From contig CAIPTY010000010.1 in the NCBI GenBank assembly GCA_903868145.1, positions 142,019 through 206,018 on the forward strand: a stretch of 64,000 bases of DNA, written 5' to 3'. The notes under the pieces are model-generated. The model was not told the origin of the DNA. It was given only the letters and a program-made list of their open reading frames with translations, and did no database searches. This document shows, in pieces, positions 53,283-63,114 of the stretch (its first letter is position 1; every line of letters starts with the position of its first letter). Made by a program: the position numbers and the translations under genes. The DNA is from an uncultured Desulfuromonadales bacterium (GTDB lineage: Bacteria > Desulfobacterota > Desulfuromonadia > Geobacterales > Pseudopelobacteraceae).

Positions 53283-55826
53283 ATGGAATTTTGGGCAAAA
53301 ACGACAACTGACGGGAAACCTGGCATATCAGTTTTCGATCACATGATTAATGTTGGTTGCGTTGCTCGTTGTCTTGCGGAGTCAGCACCGGAGCTATTGA
53401 AGCGATTCAATCTGTTGGCATCGATTGTCGGCGCACTTGCAGCACTCCACGATCTCGGCAAGCTGTCACCCGGCTTCCAGCGCAAGTGTGAGGCGTGGCT
53501 TGAGGAAAACAGACTGGCGATTATTGCCCGTAACGGTTGTTGGGATACCGGAACAGAACCGGATCATGGCAAGGTGTCGCATGCGGCGATACAGGATTTC
53601 CTCGTTCACCAGGGCATCGCCAGAGATTCTGCAAAATACGTGGCGGCAGCGCTTGGCGGGCACCATGGCAGACTAAAATTTTTGCCCAGTGACCGCGGCA
53701 TCCGACCACCGCTCATCAAACAGATTTCTGATAACCAAAGCGGCATTGAGTGGGACAAGGAACGCCTCCACCGTGCCCAGCAGGTTTGGAACTATTTCAT
53801 GCCGGAAGACTCTGCAGACTGTTTGTCAGGTGATTCGCCAGCCATCTGGTGGCTTGCCGGTCTTACGTCAGTTGCAGACTGGATTGGCTCCGATGAACAA
53901 TTTTTCTCTGCGGTGCCCGATTCTACCGAAAAGGACGTACCAGCAATTGCATCCCACGCCATAGAATCAATCGGCCTCACTCCGCCAACCATCACAACCG
54001 GTCTGACGTTCAAACAATTATTCGATTTTTCGCCCAATGAGATGCAGGTAAGAACACTTGCAACAGTGACCGGACCGGGCGTCTACGTTATCGAGGCACC
54101 GATGGGTATGGGCAAGACCGAGGCGGCGCTTGGTGCAGCGTATGAGTTGCTGGCAGCAGGAAAGGCTCGGGGCATTTACTTCGCCCTTCCGACGCAGGCA
54201 ACCAGTAATCGCATTCATCTGCGTATGAACGACTTCCTGCAACGTATTTCACCCGCATCTGGCTCAGGCAAACTTATTCACGGCAACTCCTGGCTGATGC
54301 AGCAAAGCCTTGACTATAGCCCGGCAGCAACCGGAAGACAGGAAAGAGCCTCTGAGGATGCGCGGAATGGCAGAGACTGGTTTGCATCTGCCAAACGGGC
54401 GCTGCTTGCGCCGTTCGGAGTTGGCACTGTAGATCAGGCGTTACTCGGTGTGGTTGCCGCAAAACATTTCTTTGTCCGTCACTTTGCCCTGGCTGGTAAG
54501 GTGGTTATCCTCGATGAAGTTCATTCCTACGATCTCTATACCGGAACCCTCATAGACAAGCTTATTGCAACGCTCGAAGGTCTTGGTTGTACGGTGATTA
54601 TCCTCTCTGCCACGCTTACCGGTAAGCGGCGCGGACAAATCGTTGTGAAGTCAGGGAACTCGCTGGAAGACTCGCAACAGCCCTATCCGCTTATTTCCGG
54701 TCGGACAGAAGGAACGCTGTTCAAGCCGGTGGCGGCAGCCGCGCCGGATTCGCGGAGCGTTGTGGTGGAGTTCATAAACGCCGAAAATGCCATGCATGAA
54801 GCGCTTGCTGTTGCCCGAAGCGGCGGGGCGGTGCTCTGGATCTGCAATACTGTAGGTGCTGCACAAAAACAGTTGCAACGATTCAAGGAGCTTGTGCAGG
54901 ACGAATTCCCCCTTGGACTGCTGCATTCCCGGTTTCCATTCTGGCGGCGCGACCGGTTGGAAACAGAGTGGATGGGGCGCTTTGGCAAAGGTGATGCCAC
55001 CAGATGCGGTTCAATTCTCGTTTCCACCCAGGTTGTGGAACAGAGCGTTGACCTTGATGCCGACCTTCTGATTACCGAGCTGGCGCCCACCGACATGCTG
55101 CTGCAACGACTCGGGCGGCTCTGGCGACATGAACGAGAAAACAGGCCGGTGGATGCCCCGCGCATCTGCATTATTGCAGAAGAAAACAGCATTGAAGAGC
55201 TACAGTACATGCCGCCAAAGGCAATTAGTAAGGCTCTTGGGGGCAAAGCAAATGTGTATGCGCCATATGTGTTGCTACGTTCCCTTGAAGTCTGGAGGTC
55301 GCAAGCCGAAGTAACGATTCCTTCCCAGATTCGGCAGCTGATCGAAGCAACCTATGAGGATCGTGATGGTGAGCCGCAAGCATGGTCTGATCTTTTCAAC
55401 GAATGGTACGGAACTGACTCGGCCAAGAAGATGAAAGCCCAGATGAGTTCCAATTATTGGCAGCCGCCGCTTGATGATCAGGAAGGTGTCCAGACCAGGC
55501 TGAATGAGCTGCAAACGGTAACTATGGTGCTTTGCCGTGCTATCACCAAACAATCGGTAACATTCATTGACGCAACGTCAGCGGAACTTGGTGGTGATCT
55601 GTTCCGTTTTGCCACGGCAAAGGCGATCCATAAAAATCTGGTCAAGGTGCCATTGCATCATTTTGTGCGAGTGGAGTCGTGCCCTGAATTTGAAGAGTAC
55701 ATCTATGAGACCCAATGTGCCGGGATTGTTAACGCTGATGGTTCGGTGTCGGTCAGAGGGTTGAAGGAAGGAGTCAGGTTGTTCTATTCGGATGAATTGG
55801 GGTTGCTTGTGGAGAAAACTTCATGA
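53283..55826 (+). CDS. cas3: Type I-E Cas3 nuclease-helicase
   Basis: 847 aa. N-terminal HD nuclease (HDLGKLSPGFQRK around residue 57; GGHHGR), SF2 helicase with Walker A EAPMGMGKTEAAL, DEVH box VVILDEVHSYD, motif III LSATL, and motif VI QRLGRLWRHE, then an accessory C-terminal domain. It is recruited by Cascade to an R-loop and degrades the target DNA. Strong RBS. It precedes cse1 by 11 nt (cse1 ATG 55838), so the two are co-transcribed. Confidence 0.96.
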   Translation: MEFWAKTTTDGKPGISVFDHMINVGCVARCLAESAPELLKRFNLLASIVGALAALHDLGKLSPGFQRKCEAWLEENRLAIIARNGCWDTGTEPDHGKVSHAAIQDFLVHQGIARDSAKYVAAALGGHHGRLKFLPSDRGIRPPLIKQISDNQSGIEWDKERLHRAQQVWNYFMPEDSADCLSGDSPAIWWLAGLTSVADWIGSDEQFFSAVPDSTEKDVPAIASHAIESIGLTPPTITTGLTFKQLFDFSPNEMQVRTLATVTGPGVYVIEAPMGMGKTEAALGAAYELLAAGKARGIYFALPTQATSNRIHLRMNDFLQRISPASGSGKLIHGNSWLMQQSLDYSPAATGRQERASEDARNGRDWFASAKRALLAPFGVGTVDQALLGVVAAKHFFVRHFALAGKVVILDEVHSYDLYTGTLIDKLIATLEGLGCTVIILSATLTGKRRGQIVVKSGNSLEDSQQPYPLISGRTEGTLFKPVAAAAPDSRSVVVEFINAENAMHEALAVARSGGAVLWICNTVGAAQKQLQRFKELVQDEFPLGLLHSRFPFWRRDRLETEWMGRFGKGDATRCGSILVSTQVVEQSVDLDADLLITELAPTDMLLQRLGRLWRHERENRPVDAPRICIIAEENSIEELQYMPPKAISKALGGKANVYAPYVLLRSLEVWRSQAEVTIPSQIRQLIEATYEDRDGEPQAWSDLFNEWYGTDSAKKMKAQMSSNYWQPPLDDQEGVQTRLNELQTVTMVLCRAITKQSVTFIDATSAELGGDLFRFATAKAIHKNLVKVPLHHFVRVESCPEFEEYIYETQCAGIVNADGSVSVRGLKEGVRLFYSDELGLLVEKTS

Positions 55827-55837
55827 AAGGAGGGAGT

Positions 55838-57430
55838 ATGAATGTTGCCATTGACCAGTGGATACCGGTTGTAAATTCCGTTGGTAAACGAGAACTGGCA
55901 AGCCTGAGCAGTGTACTTGCCGAAGGGGAAAAATACGCCGATCTGGCGGTAAGGCCGCATGAGCGGGTGGCGCTGATGCGGTTGTTTCTCTGTATTGCCC
56001 ATGCTGCGCTAGATGGGCCGAGGAATTACGATGAATGGTGCGAGGTGCCGAAACGCCTGCCGGAGGCGGCACGTAAGTATCTGGATACGTGGAAGGATTC
56101 TTTTGAACTGTTTCACCCGACAAAGCCGTGGTTACAGGTGGCGGAGTTGACAGGGGACAAAACGTCCCCAATGGCCCTTTTGGATTTTGAGTTGGCAACT
56201 GGCAATAATTCGACGCTTTTTGACCATGATGGTCTACGTGATTATCGAAATATTGAACCAGCAAGACTTGCTCTTAACTTGATTACATTTCAGAACTTTT
56301 CATCTGGTGGCGGCTCGCCTGTTGCACAATGGAAGACTACAAAAACAAACCAAGTAGGCAATCCTGATGCCCCTTGTTTGTCACAATCAATGGCGCACTG
56401 CCTGCTACGTGGAAAGTCTGTAGCAGAGACAATTTACTTAAATCTGCCGACCTATCAAATGGTTGGTGAAGCTTATAGGACATTTGAAGCCACCAAAAAG
56501 GATGAATATGAATATTCTGAAATCGGATTTGGAAGGCCAGTTTGGGAGTATTTTCCGGCGACTCCTGATAGTGCTCAAGATTCTGTGAAAAACGCATCCA
56601 GAACGTACTTAGGGCGCTTGGTGCCAATTTCTCGTTGGATACGCTTCATACCTAACTCTGACCGAATGTACTGCTGTAATGGATTTAAGTACGACACTTA
56701 CAAAGATGGTTTTGCAGCAGAGCCAACAGCTGCGGTGCGAGTTGTGACATCAAAGGATAAAAAGGGTAATGACGTAAAAGAGCGGAGAGTTGTTAAAGTA
56801 GATCCGACAAAAGCATTGTGGAGAGAGCTGACTGCACTTTTTGTAAAAAGAACAGCAGAGGGACTTGGTGGGCCATTTGCCATGCAGAATGCTCCATATG
56901 ATAGGGAATTTGACTTTCATGTATGTGCGATTACTCGTGATCAGGCCTCCATGGATATTGCTCTAGAATCGGTTTTTCATATCTCGCCAATGTTTCAGAC
57001 AAATTTAGCAAATTATCAAGACGAAGTTCAATTGGCTGAAAGGTCTGCACGCAGACTTGGTTGGGCAATTGAGACGTATCGTAGAGAAATTGATGGCGGC
57101 TGGGAAGGCAGACTTAAGGGTGCTGGAGCCAGCAAAGGTGAGCTGAAAATAAAGCTTCATTCAATTGCAACGCTCTATTTCTGGACGACGGTGGAAAAGA
57201 ACCTTCAGCTTCTCTTCTCGCATATCGATGCAATAGGTACTGACAATGCTGTTCCCACACGCGACCTTTGGCGGAAAATGCTGTTTGCTGCTGCATGTGA
57301 TGCCTATCGCGTTGCCTGTGGTCAGGAGACATCCCGCCAGATTAAGGCATTTGCCAAAGGGTGGCAGAAACTGACATCAACAAAAGATGAACCGGAAGAT
57401 ACCAACGAAACTAAGGAGGAGGTCGTATGA
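55838..57430 (+). CDS. cse1: Type I-E Cascade large subunit Cse1/CasA (Cas8e)
   Basis: 530 aa from ATG 55838 directly after AAAGGAGGGAGT; the ATG at 55823 overlaps cas3 and provides that RBS. Begins MNVAIDQWIPVVNSVGKREL, with VRPHERVALMRLFLCIAHAA and LFHPTKPWLQVAEL, and ends in helices (YRVACGQETSRQIKAFAKGW) typical of Cse1's four-helix bundle. It recognises the PAM and recruits Cas3. Overlaps cse2 by ATGA. Confidence 0.94.
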   Translation: MNVAIDQWIPVVNSVGKRELASLSSVLAEGEKYADLAVRPHERVALMRLFLCIAHAALDGPRNYDEWCEVPKRLPEAARKYLDTWKDSFELFHPTKPWLQVAELTGDKTSPMALLDFELATGNNSTLFDHDGLRDYRNIEPARLALNLITFQNFSSGGGSPVAQWKTTKTNQVGNPDAPCLSQSMAHCLLRGKSVAETIYLNLPTYQMVGEAYRTFEATKKDEYEYSEIGFGRPVWEYFPATPDSAQDSVKNASRTYLGRLVPISRWIRFIPNSDRMYCCNGFKYDTYKDGFAAEPTAAVRVVTSKDKKGNDVKERRVVKVDPTKALWRELTALFVKRTAEGLGGPFAMQNAPYDREFDFHVCAITRDQASMDIALESVFHISPMFQTNLANYQDEVQLAERSARRLGWAIETYRREIDGGWEGRLKGAGASKGELKIKLHSIATLYFWTTVEKNLQLLFSHIDAIGTDNAVPTRDLWRKMLFAAACDAYRVACGQETSRQIKAFAKGWQKLTSTKDEPEDTNETKEEVV

Positions 57431-57945
57431 GCAGGCTTCTTGAACGACTCCGCAAGTGTCAGGATGACCGGGGGATGATGGCCAACCTCCGGTGCATACT
57501 TGTGGACAACAAAAAACACCGTGCCTGGCCGGTATTAAACCGGCTTGGCGTGGAGATTGACAAAGAGATCCCGGCGTTTGTTGCCGGACTCTTTGCCACC
57601 CATCCTGAAGGTGATTCAAGTTCGATTTCGAACTTTGGAGAAACCTGCAAGCGGATTGAAAAGGCGCGAGGCGAAGACTCTTCGGATTTCAGTAATGACG
57701 AAAGCTCCAGAAAAAAGAATCTGACTCCGACGGAACGGCGCTTTCAACATCTGTTGGCGGCAAGCAGAAGTGAAGTGCCGGATCGGGTCAAGAGAATGGT
57801 TCTTATGGCAAAGTCCCAAGGGGTGGCGGTCAATTATGAAAGGCTACTCCACGATCTTCAATATTGGGGCGACCGCACCAAGACTGAATGGGCAGCCTCG
57901 TTCTGGACTCCGGGTATTGAACCTGTTGACGAGGAGGCCGTATGA
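57427..57945 (+). CDS. cse2: Type I-E Cascade small subunit Cse2/CasB
   Basis: 172 aa, basic and helical. MANLRCILVDNKKHRAWPVL, FVAGLFATHP, TPTERRFQHLLAASRSEVPD and VNYERLLHDLQYWGDRTKTE WA fit CasB. A dimer lines the crRNA-target belly of Cascade. ATGA overlaps at both ends. Confidence 0.92.
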   Translation: MSRLLERLRKCQDDRGMMANLRCILVDNKKHRAWPVLNRLGVEIDKEIPAFVAGLFATHPEGDSSSISNFGETCKRIEKARGEDSSDFSNDESSRKKNLTPTERRFQHLLAASRSEVPDRVKRMVLMAKSQGVAVNYERLLHDLQYWGDRTKTEWAASFWTPGIEPVDEEAV

Positions 57946-58628
57946 ACTGGCTTGCCAGAATTGAGGTTGATGCAGAAGTCGCCCAAGCTGAGAGCATTTT
58001 TGACAATTATGCCTGGCATAAAAAAATATGGGACTGTTTCCCGGGCATGCCGGACTCAGAACGTACTTTTTTGACCCGGATTGACCCGCTAGAGGGGGCA
58101 TTCAGAGTGTGGGTTCTTGCAGATACAAAACCGGTTTGCCCAAGGTGGTGCCCAGCAGAAGACTTTGCTCTCAACGAAATATCACCGACCTTATTATCAC
58201 ATCGTCATTACGCATTTGATGTGCGCGCCAATCCGGTTAAGTCTCTGGTGCAACGTGATGCCAGCGGTCAACCACTACTCAAGGCCAATGGCAAACGAAA
58301 ATCAGGAAAGCGTGTTGCCTTGGTAAACCCGGACGAATTGCGGGCTTGGTTGATTCGCAAGGGTGAAGTTCGATGCCAGGATAAAGACAGTGGCGAAGAT
58401 GTGCCGGGTGGATTCCGCATCGTTGAAGAAAGGCCTTTGGAGATCAGCCCGATGGTGGAGAGCCACTTTCGGAAAAAAGGAGAGAGCGCCTATCACGGCG
58501 GCGTCCAGTTTCGCGGAACTTTGGAAGTGACGGATAGGGAACATTTCATCAAAACCTATCAAGCAGGCATCGGCAGCGCCAAGGGGTTCGGTTTCGGGCT
58601 GTTACTGCTTGCGCCAATCAATTTGTAA
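57942..58628 (+). CDS. cas6e: Type I-E crRNA endonuclease Cas6e/CasE
   Basis: 228 aa. N-terminal ferredoxin-like fold with catalytic-position His26 (DNYAWHKKIWDCFPG), HYAFDVRANPVKS, VQFRGTLEVTDREHF and the C-terminal Gly-rich GIGSAKGFGFGLLLLAP. It cuts each repeat 3' of its hairpin and stays bound. Its place between cse2 and cas7e differs from the E. coli order, where it follows cas5e. Confidence 0.93.
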   Translation: MNWLARIEVDAEVAQAESIFDNYAWHKKIWDCFPGMPDSERTFLTRIDPLEGAFRVWVLADTKPVCPRWCPAEDFALNEISPTLLSHRHYAFDVRANPVKSLVQRDASGQPLLKANGKRKSGKRVALVNPDELRAWLIRKGEVRCQDKDSGEDVPGGFRIVEERPLEISPMVESHFRKKGESAYHGGVQFRGTLEVTDREHFIKTYQAGIGSAKGFGFGLLLLAPINL

Positions 58629-58661
58629 CCAATCAAAATATATCTAAAGGAGATACTAACA

Positions 58662-59699
58662 ATGAAACATCTGGAACTGCATATCATTCAATCCGTACCG
58701 GTTGCCTGCCTTAATCGCGATGACTTGAACTCACCCAAAACAGCTGTGTTTGGCGGTGTCCAGCGGGCGCGGGTTTCCAGCCAGTCATGGAAACGAGCGA
58801 TTCGGGAGATGGCTAAGGAAATAGCACCGGAGCAATTCAAAGGGGAGCGCACCCGCTTGATGTATGATCCCTTGGTTAAGGAAATGACTGCCGCTGGTCT
58901 TTCAGCCGCCGATGCAGACGAAGGCGCAAAAAAGATTATTGATGCGCTGGTTAAGCTTGATTCCAAATCCAAGGATAAGGTGAAATCAACGACGCTTTAT
59001 TTCATGTCTCCAATGGAGCTGGAAGCCATTGCCAAGAGCTATGCGGAAACAAAGGATGCAAAGAAAGCTCTGAAAACAATTGATGCCAAGTCACTGAAAG
59101 ATGCCGCCGATATAGCGTTGTTCGGTCGCATGGTCGCCAATGATCATTCTCTTACGGTCGAAGCCGCCTCCATGTTTTCCCATGCACTATCCACGCACAA
59201 GGTTGATAACGAAATCGACTTTTTCTCTGCCGTTGACGACCTGCAACCCAAGGAAGAATCCGGCGCAGGCATGACAAGCACTCTTGAGTTCAATTCCGCG
59301 ACCTACTACCGTTTTGCCGCGCTCAATCTCGATATGCTTGCCGATGCGGATCATCTTGGCAGTTTGAGCAATGAAGAGCGCCAGAGCGTCGTTCGCGCCT
59401 TTGTTGAAGCGACAATAAAGGCGATCCCTAGCGCCAGAAAGAACACCATGAACGGCAACACGCTTCCGGTTTATGTGTTGGGTATTGTACGTGAAAAAGG
59501 GCATCCGATTCAGCTTGTGAACGCCTTTGAAACGGCAGTGAAGCCTGCCCAAGGGTATGCCGCCAAGTCGATTGATCTCATGAAATTCGAATACGCAAAA
59601 TTGAAAGACACCTGGGGAATTGAAGCGCTCTTTGAAAAGGCGATTCCTGATGTCGGTTTGAAGACATTCCTTGATGAGGTGGTGGAACATGTCATCTGA
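58662..59699 (+). CDS. cas7e: Type I-E Cascade backbone Cas7e/CasC
   Basis: 345 aa. LELHIIQSVPVACLNRDDLN, TAVFGGVQRARVSSQSWKRA IR, ALFGRMVAND, MTSTLEFNSATYYRFAALNL and NTMNGNTLPVYVLGIVRE match CasC. Six copies coat the spacer RNA. AAAGGAG 8 nt before ATG; 33 nt after cas6e. Confidence 0.96.
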   Translation: MKHLELHIIQSVPVACLNRDDLNSPKTAVFGGVQRARVSSQSWKRAIREMAKEIAPEQFKGERTRLMYDPLVKEMTAAGLSAADADEGAKKIIDALVKLDSKSKDKVKSTTLYFMSPMELEAIAKSYAETKDAKKALKTIDAKSLKDAADIALFGRMVANDHSLTVEAASMFSHALSTHKVDNEIDFFSAVDDLQPKEESGAGMTSTLEFNSATYYRFAALNLDMLADADHLGSLSNEERQSVVRAFVEATIKAIPSARKNTMNGNTLPVYVLGIVREKGHPIQLVNAFETAVKPAQGYAAKSIDLMKFEYAKLKDTWGIEALFEKAIPDVGLKTFLDEVVEHVI

Positions 59700-60426
59700 C
59701 AAATCCTTTCTGGCCCTACGGCTGGAGGGGCCGCTTCAGTCGTGGGGATTCGATAGTCAGTACAACCGGAGAAATACCGGTCTTATGCCGACCAAGAGCG
59801 CAATTGCTGGAATGTGTTGCGCGGCCTTGGGTCATACACGGGGTTGCGAGAAAGAACAGGCGTTTCTGGCTTCATTCGGAAAGGTACAGATGACGGCAAT
59901 TGCGATTCCTCGAAACGGCACTAAAAAGGATTTGCCGGTGCGGCGGCTACAGGATTATCACACGGTTGGTGGTGGCTATGATCCGAACAGTGCAACTGAA
60001 CGTGGCAGCATAACCGTATCTGCCGAGGATGGAAAACCACGAGCAAAAAACGGTCAATCGCTTGCGGTGCTGACACATCGCCAATATCTGACAGACGCAT
60101 CCTTCGGTGTTCTACTGGAAGGAGAAACGTCTCTGCTCAAACAAGTTGCCGATGCACTGGAAAACCCGGTCTGGGGTGTATGGCTGGGGCGTAAGACCTG
60201 TGTCCCGACAGCTCCGGTTCTTGCCGGTTTGAAGGATGATCGAGACATGGCATTGCGTCTTCTTATTGGTGAAAAGTCACTTCAAATATTCACTCGTCAA
60301 GAAGACGTGAAGGATTTTGCTGATGGGCGGGATAGTCTGCCGGATATGCCTGGATCGTTTGCTACTGAGAAAAGATTGTTTTCACCACGAAGGGTGAAAA
60401 CGTGGCAGTCAGGAGAAAAAGGCTAA
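59689..60426 (+). CDS. cas5e: Type I-E Cascade subunit Cas5e/CasD
   Basis: 245 aa from ATG 59689 (MSSDKSFLALRLEGPLQSWG), behind GAGGTGG; overlaps cas7e by 11 nt. NRRNTGLMPTKSAIAGMCCA ALG, VRRLQDYHTVGGGYDPN, THRQYLTDASFGVLLEG and VWLGRKTCVPTAPVLAGL fit CasD. It caps the crRNA 5' handle. A gap of about 140 nt without a recognisable gene follows before the small gene. Confidence 0.94.
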   Translation: MSSDKSFLALRLEGPLQSWGFDSQYNRRNTGLMPTKSAIAGMCCAALGHTRGCEKEQAFLASFGKVQMTAIAIPRNGTKKDLPVRRLQDYHTVGGGYDPNSATERGSITVSAEDGKPRAKNGQSLAVLTHRQYLTDASFGVLLEGETSLLKQVADALENPVWGVWLGRKTCVPTAPVLAGLKDDRDMALRLLIGEKSLQIFTRQEDVKDFADGRDSLPDMPGSFATEKRLFSPRRVKTWQSGEKG

Positions 60427-60564
60427 TGCTCGTTCGCCGGGTGTGTGCTATTCAAAAGCCTGAATAACTGGAAAGGGTGGGGACAAATTGTCACCTCCCT
60501 TTGGCTGGAAACAGTGTAGAGCCGGAGAAACTAAAACGCTTATCACGGAAAAAATAGTGAGGAA

Positions 60565-60747
60565 ATGCAGTTGGGGCAAGGTGCCAGAAAAACTGAACAC
60601 GCCGGTGCAAAAAAAGGTAACGGCGCGTATTGGGGAAGAAAACAGATCGCCAAGTCAGAATCAAACCGGGTTCGCAGGGAGTTTGACAAAGTCGAAACCA
60701 GACAGGAAACCGAGGTGAATGATGGTGAAACTAAAGAAATCCATTAA
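60565..60747 (+). CDS. 60-aa basic protein between cas5e and the DUF1016 gene
   Basis: TGAGG 5-8 nt before ATG. Reads MQLGQGARKTEHAGAKKGNG, AYWGRKQIAKSESNRVRREF and ends DGETKEIH. The pattern KxTEHxGAKxGxGxxWGxRxxAKxxSxxxRRxxD resembles small basic proteins I have seen described as conserved hypotheticals near mobile or toxin-like genes; not a known Cas protein. It overlaps the DUF1016 gene start by about 26 nt, so the two are probably translated together. Function unknown; a nucleic-acid-binding partner or antitoxin is possible. Confidence 0.6.
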   Translation: MQLGQGARKTEHAGAKKGNGAYWGRKQIAKSESNRVRREFDKVETRQETEVNDGETKEIH

Positions 60748-61830
60748 TAAACAGACTGCACCAACCACCGGCTATGATGCCATGCTGTCCGGCGTAGTCG
60801 ATCTGCTGGAGCAAGCCAGGCGGACGTCAGCTCGTGCGGTGAACACTATCATGACTGTAACCTATTGGGAAGTCGGGCGGCGGATCATAGAGTATGAACA
60901 GGGAGGTGTCGCCAGAGCCGAGTACGGTGCTTCCCTGATTACTCGAGTGTCATTGGATTTGACAGCGCGGTTCGGGAGAGGCTTTTCCAAGAGAAATGTT
61001 GAACAGATGCGCCTTTTTTATCTCACTTGGCCAATTGCGCAGATGACATCTGCGCAATTGGAAGAAAGTACCTTGGAAAAATGCTCGACAGCTTCGAGCA
61101 AATCTTTCCCGCTCCCATGGTCACAATATGTAAGGCTCATGTCTGTAAAAAATCCCGAAGCCCGGTCATTCTACGAAACTGAATCCTTACGAGGTGGCTG
61201 GACAGGGCCACAACTCGACCGCCAGATCTCCACGCTTTTCTACGAGCGCACCGCCCTTTCCCGCAATAAGGCCGCCATGCTGAAAAAAGGACAAAAACCA
61301 TTGCCGAAGGATGTCGTCACCCCTGAAGAAGAGATCAAAGATCCACTTGTGTTGGAGTTTCTGGGATTGAAGGACGAGTATTCGGAAAATGATCTTGAAG
61401 AGGCACTGATCCTGCATCTGGAGAGTTTTCTGCTGGAACTGGGCGGTGATTTTACCTTTGTTGGACGGCAGCGGCGCTTGCGGATCGGCGATTCCTGGTA
61501 TCGGGTTGACCTGCTATTCTTCCATCGCCGCCTGCGCTGCCTAGTGGTGATAGATCTGAAGCTGGGGAAGTTTACTCATGCCGATGCCGGACAGATGCAC
61601 ATGTACCTGAACTACGCCTGCGAACATTGGACACACCCGGAAGAAAATCCACCAGTCGGGCTGATAATCTGCGCCCATAAGGATCACGCTTTGGCTCACT
61701 ATGCACTGGATAATCTGCCAAACAAAGTGCTGGCGGCAGAATATAAGTTGGCTTTACCTGACGAAAAGGCGTTGGTGGCAGAGATCGACAAGACCCGAGC
61801 CATTCTGGAAAAACAACGCAAGGCCAAACC

Positions 61831-61834
<4 letters not shown>
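60722..61834 (+). CDS. DUF1016/YhcG-family PDDEXK nuclease, inserted between cas5e and cas1
   Basis: 370 aa; ATG 60722 has GAGG at 7-nt spacing (ATG 60719 is the alternative). N-terminal helical DUF1016 domain (NTIMTVTYWEVGRRIIEYEQ, FGRGFSKRNVEQMRLFYLTW) and C-terminal YhcG PDDEXK domain: LELGGDFTFVGRQRRLRIGD, YRVDLLFFHRRLRCLVVIDL KLG, HADAGQMHMYLNY. The D...(D/E)xK catalytic set appears as VDLLFF and VIDLKLG. Predicted DNA endonuclease. Its TGA overlaps the cas1 ATG (61831-61834), tying it to the adaptation genes. Not a standard type I-E component. Confidence 0.93.
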
Positions 61835-63046
<1,212 letters not shown>

Positions 63047-63114
63047 GGGGGTAAAAATTCGGTACAAATTTTAATGTGGTAATTGCTCAATGATTTTGAG
63101 GAAGTAGAAGAAGT
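63047..63114 (+). promoter_or_regulatory. CRISPR leader
   Basis: 68 bp of AT-rich DNA between the cas2 stop and the first repeat (GGTACAAATTTTAATG, GGTAATTGCTCAATG). Position and base content fit the leader that holds the array promoter and any IHF site. New spacers should enter at its downstream end. Confidence 0.75.
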
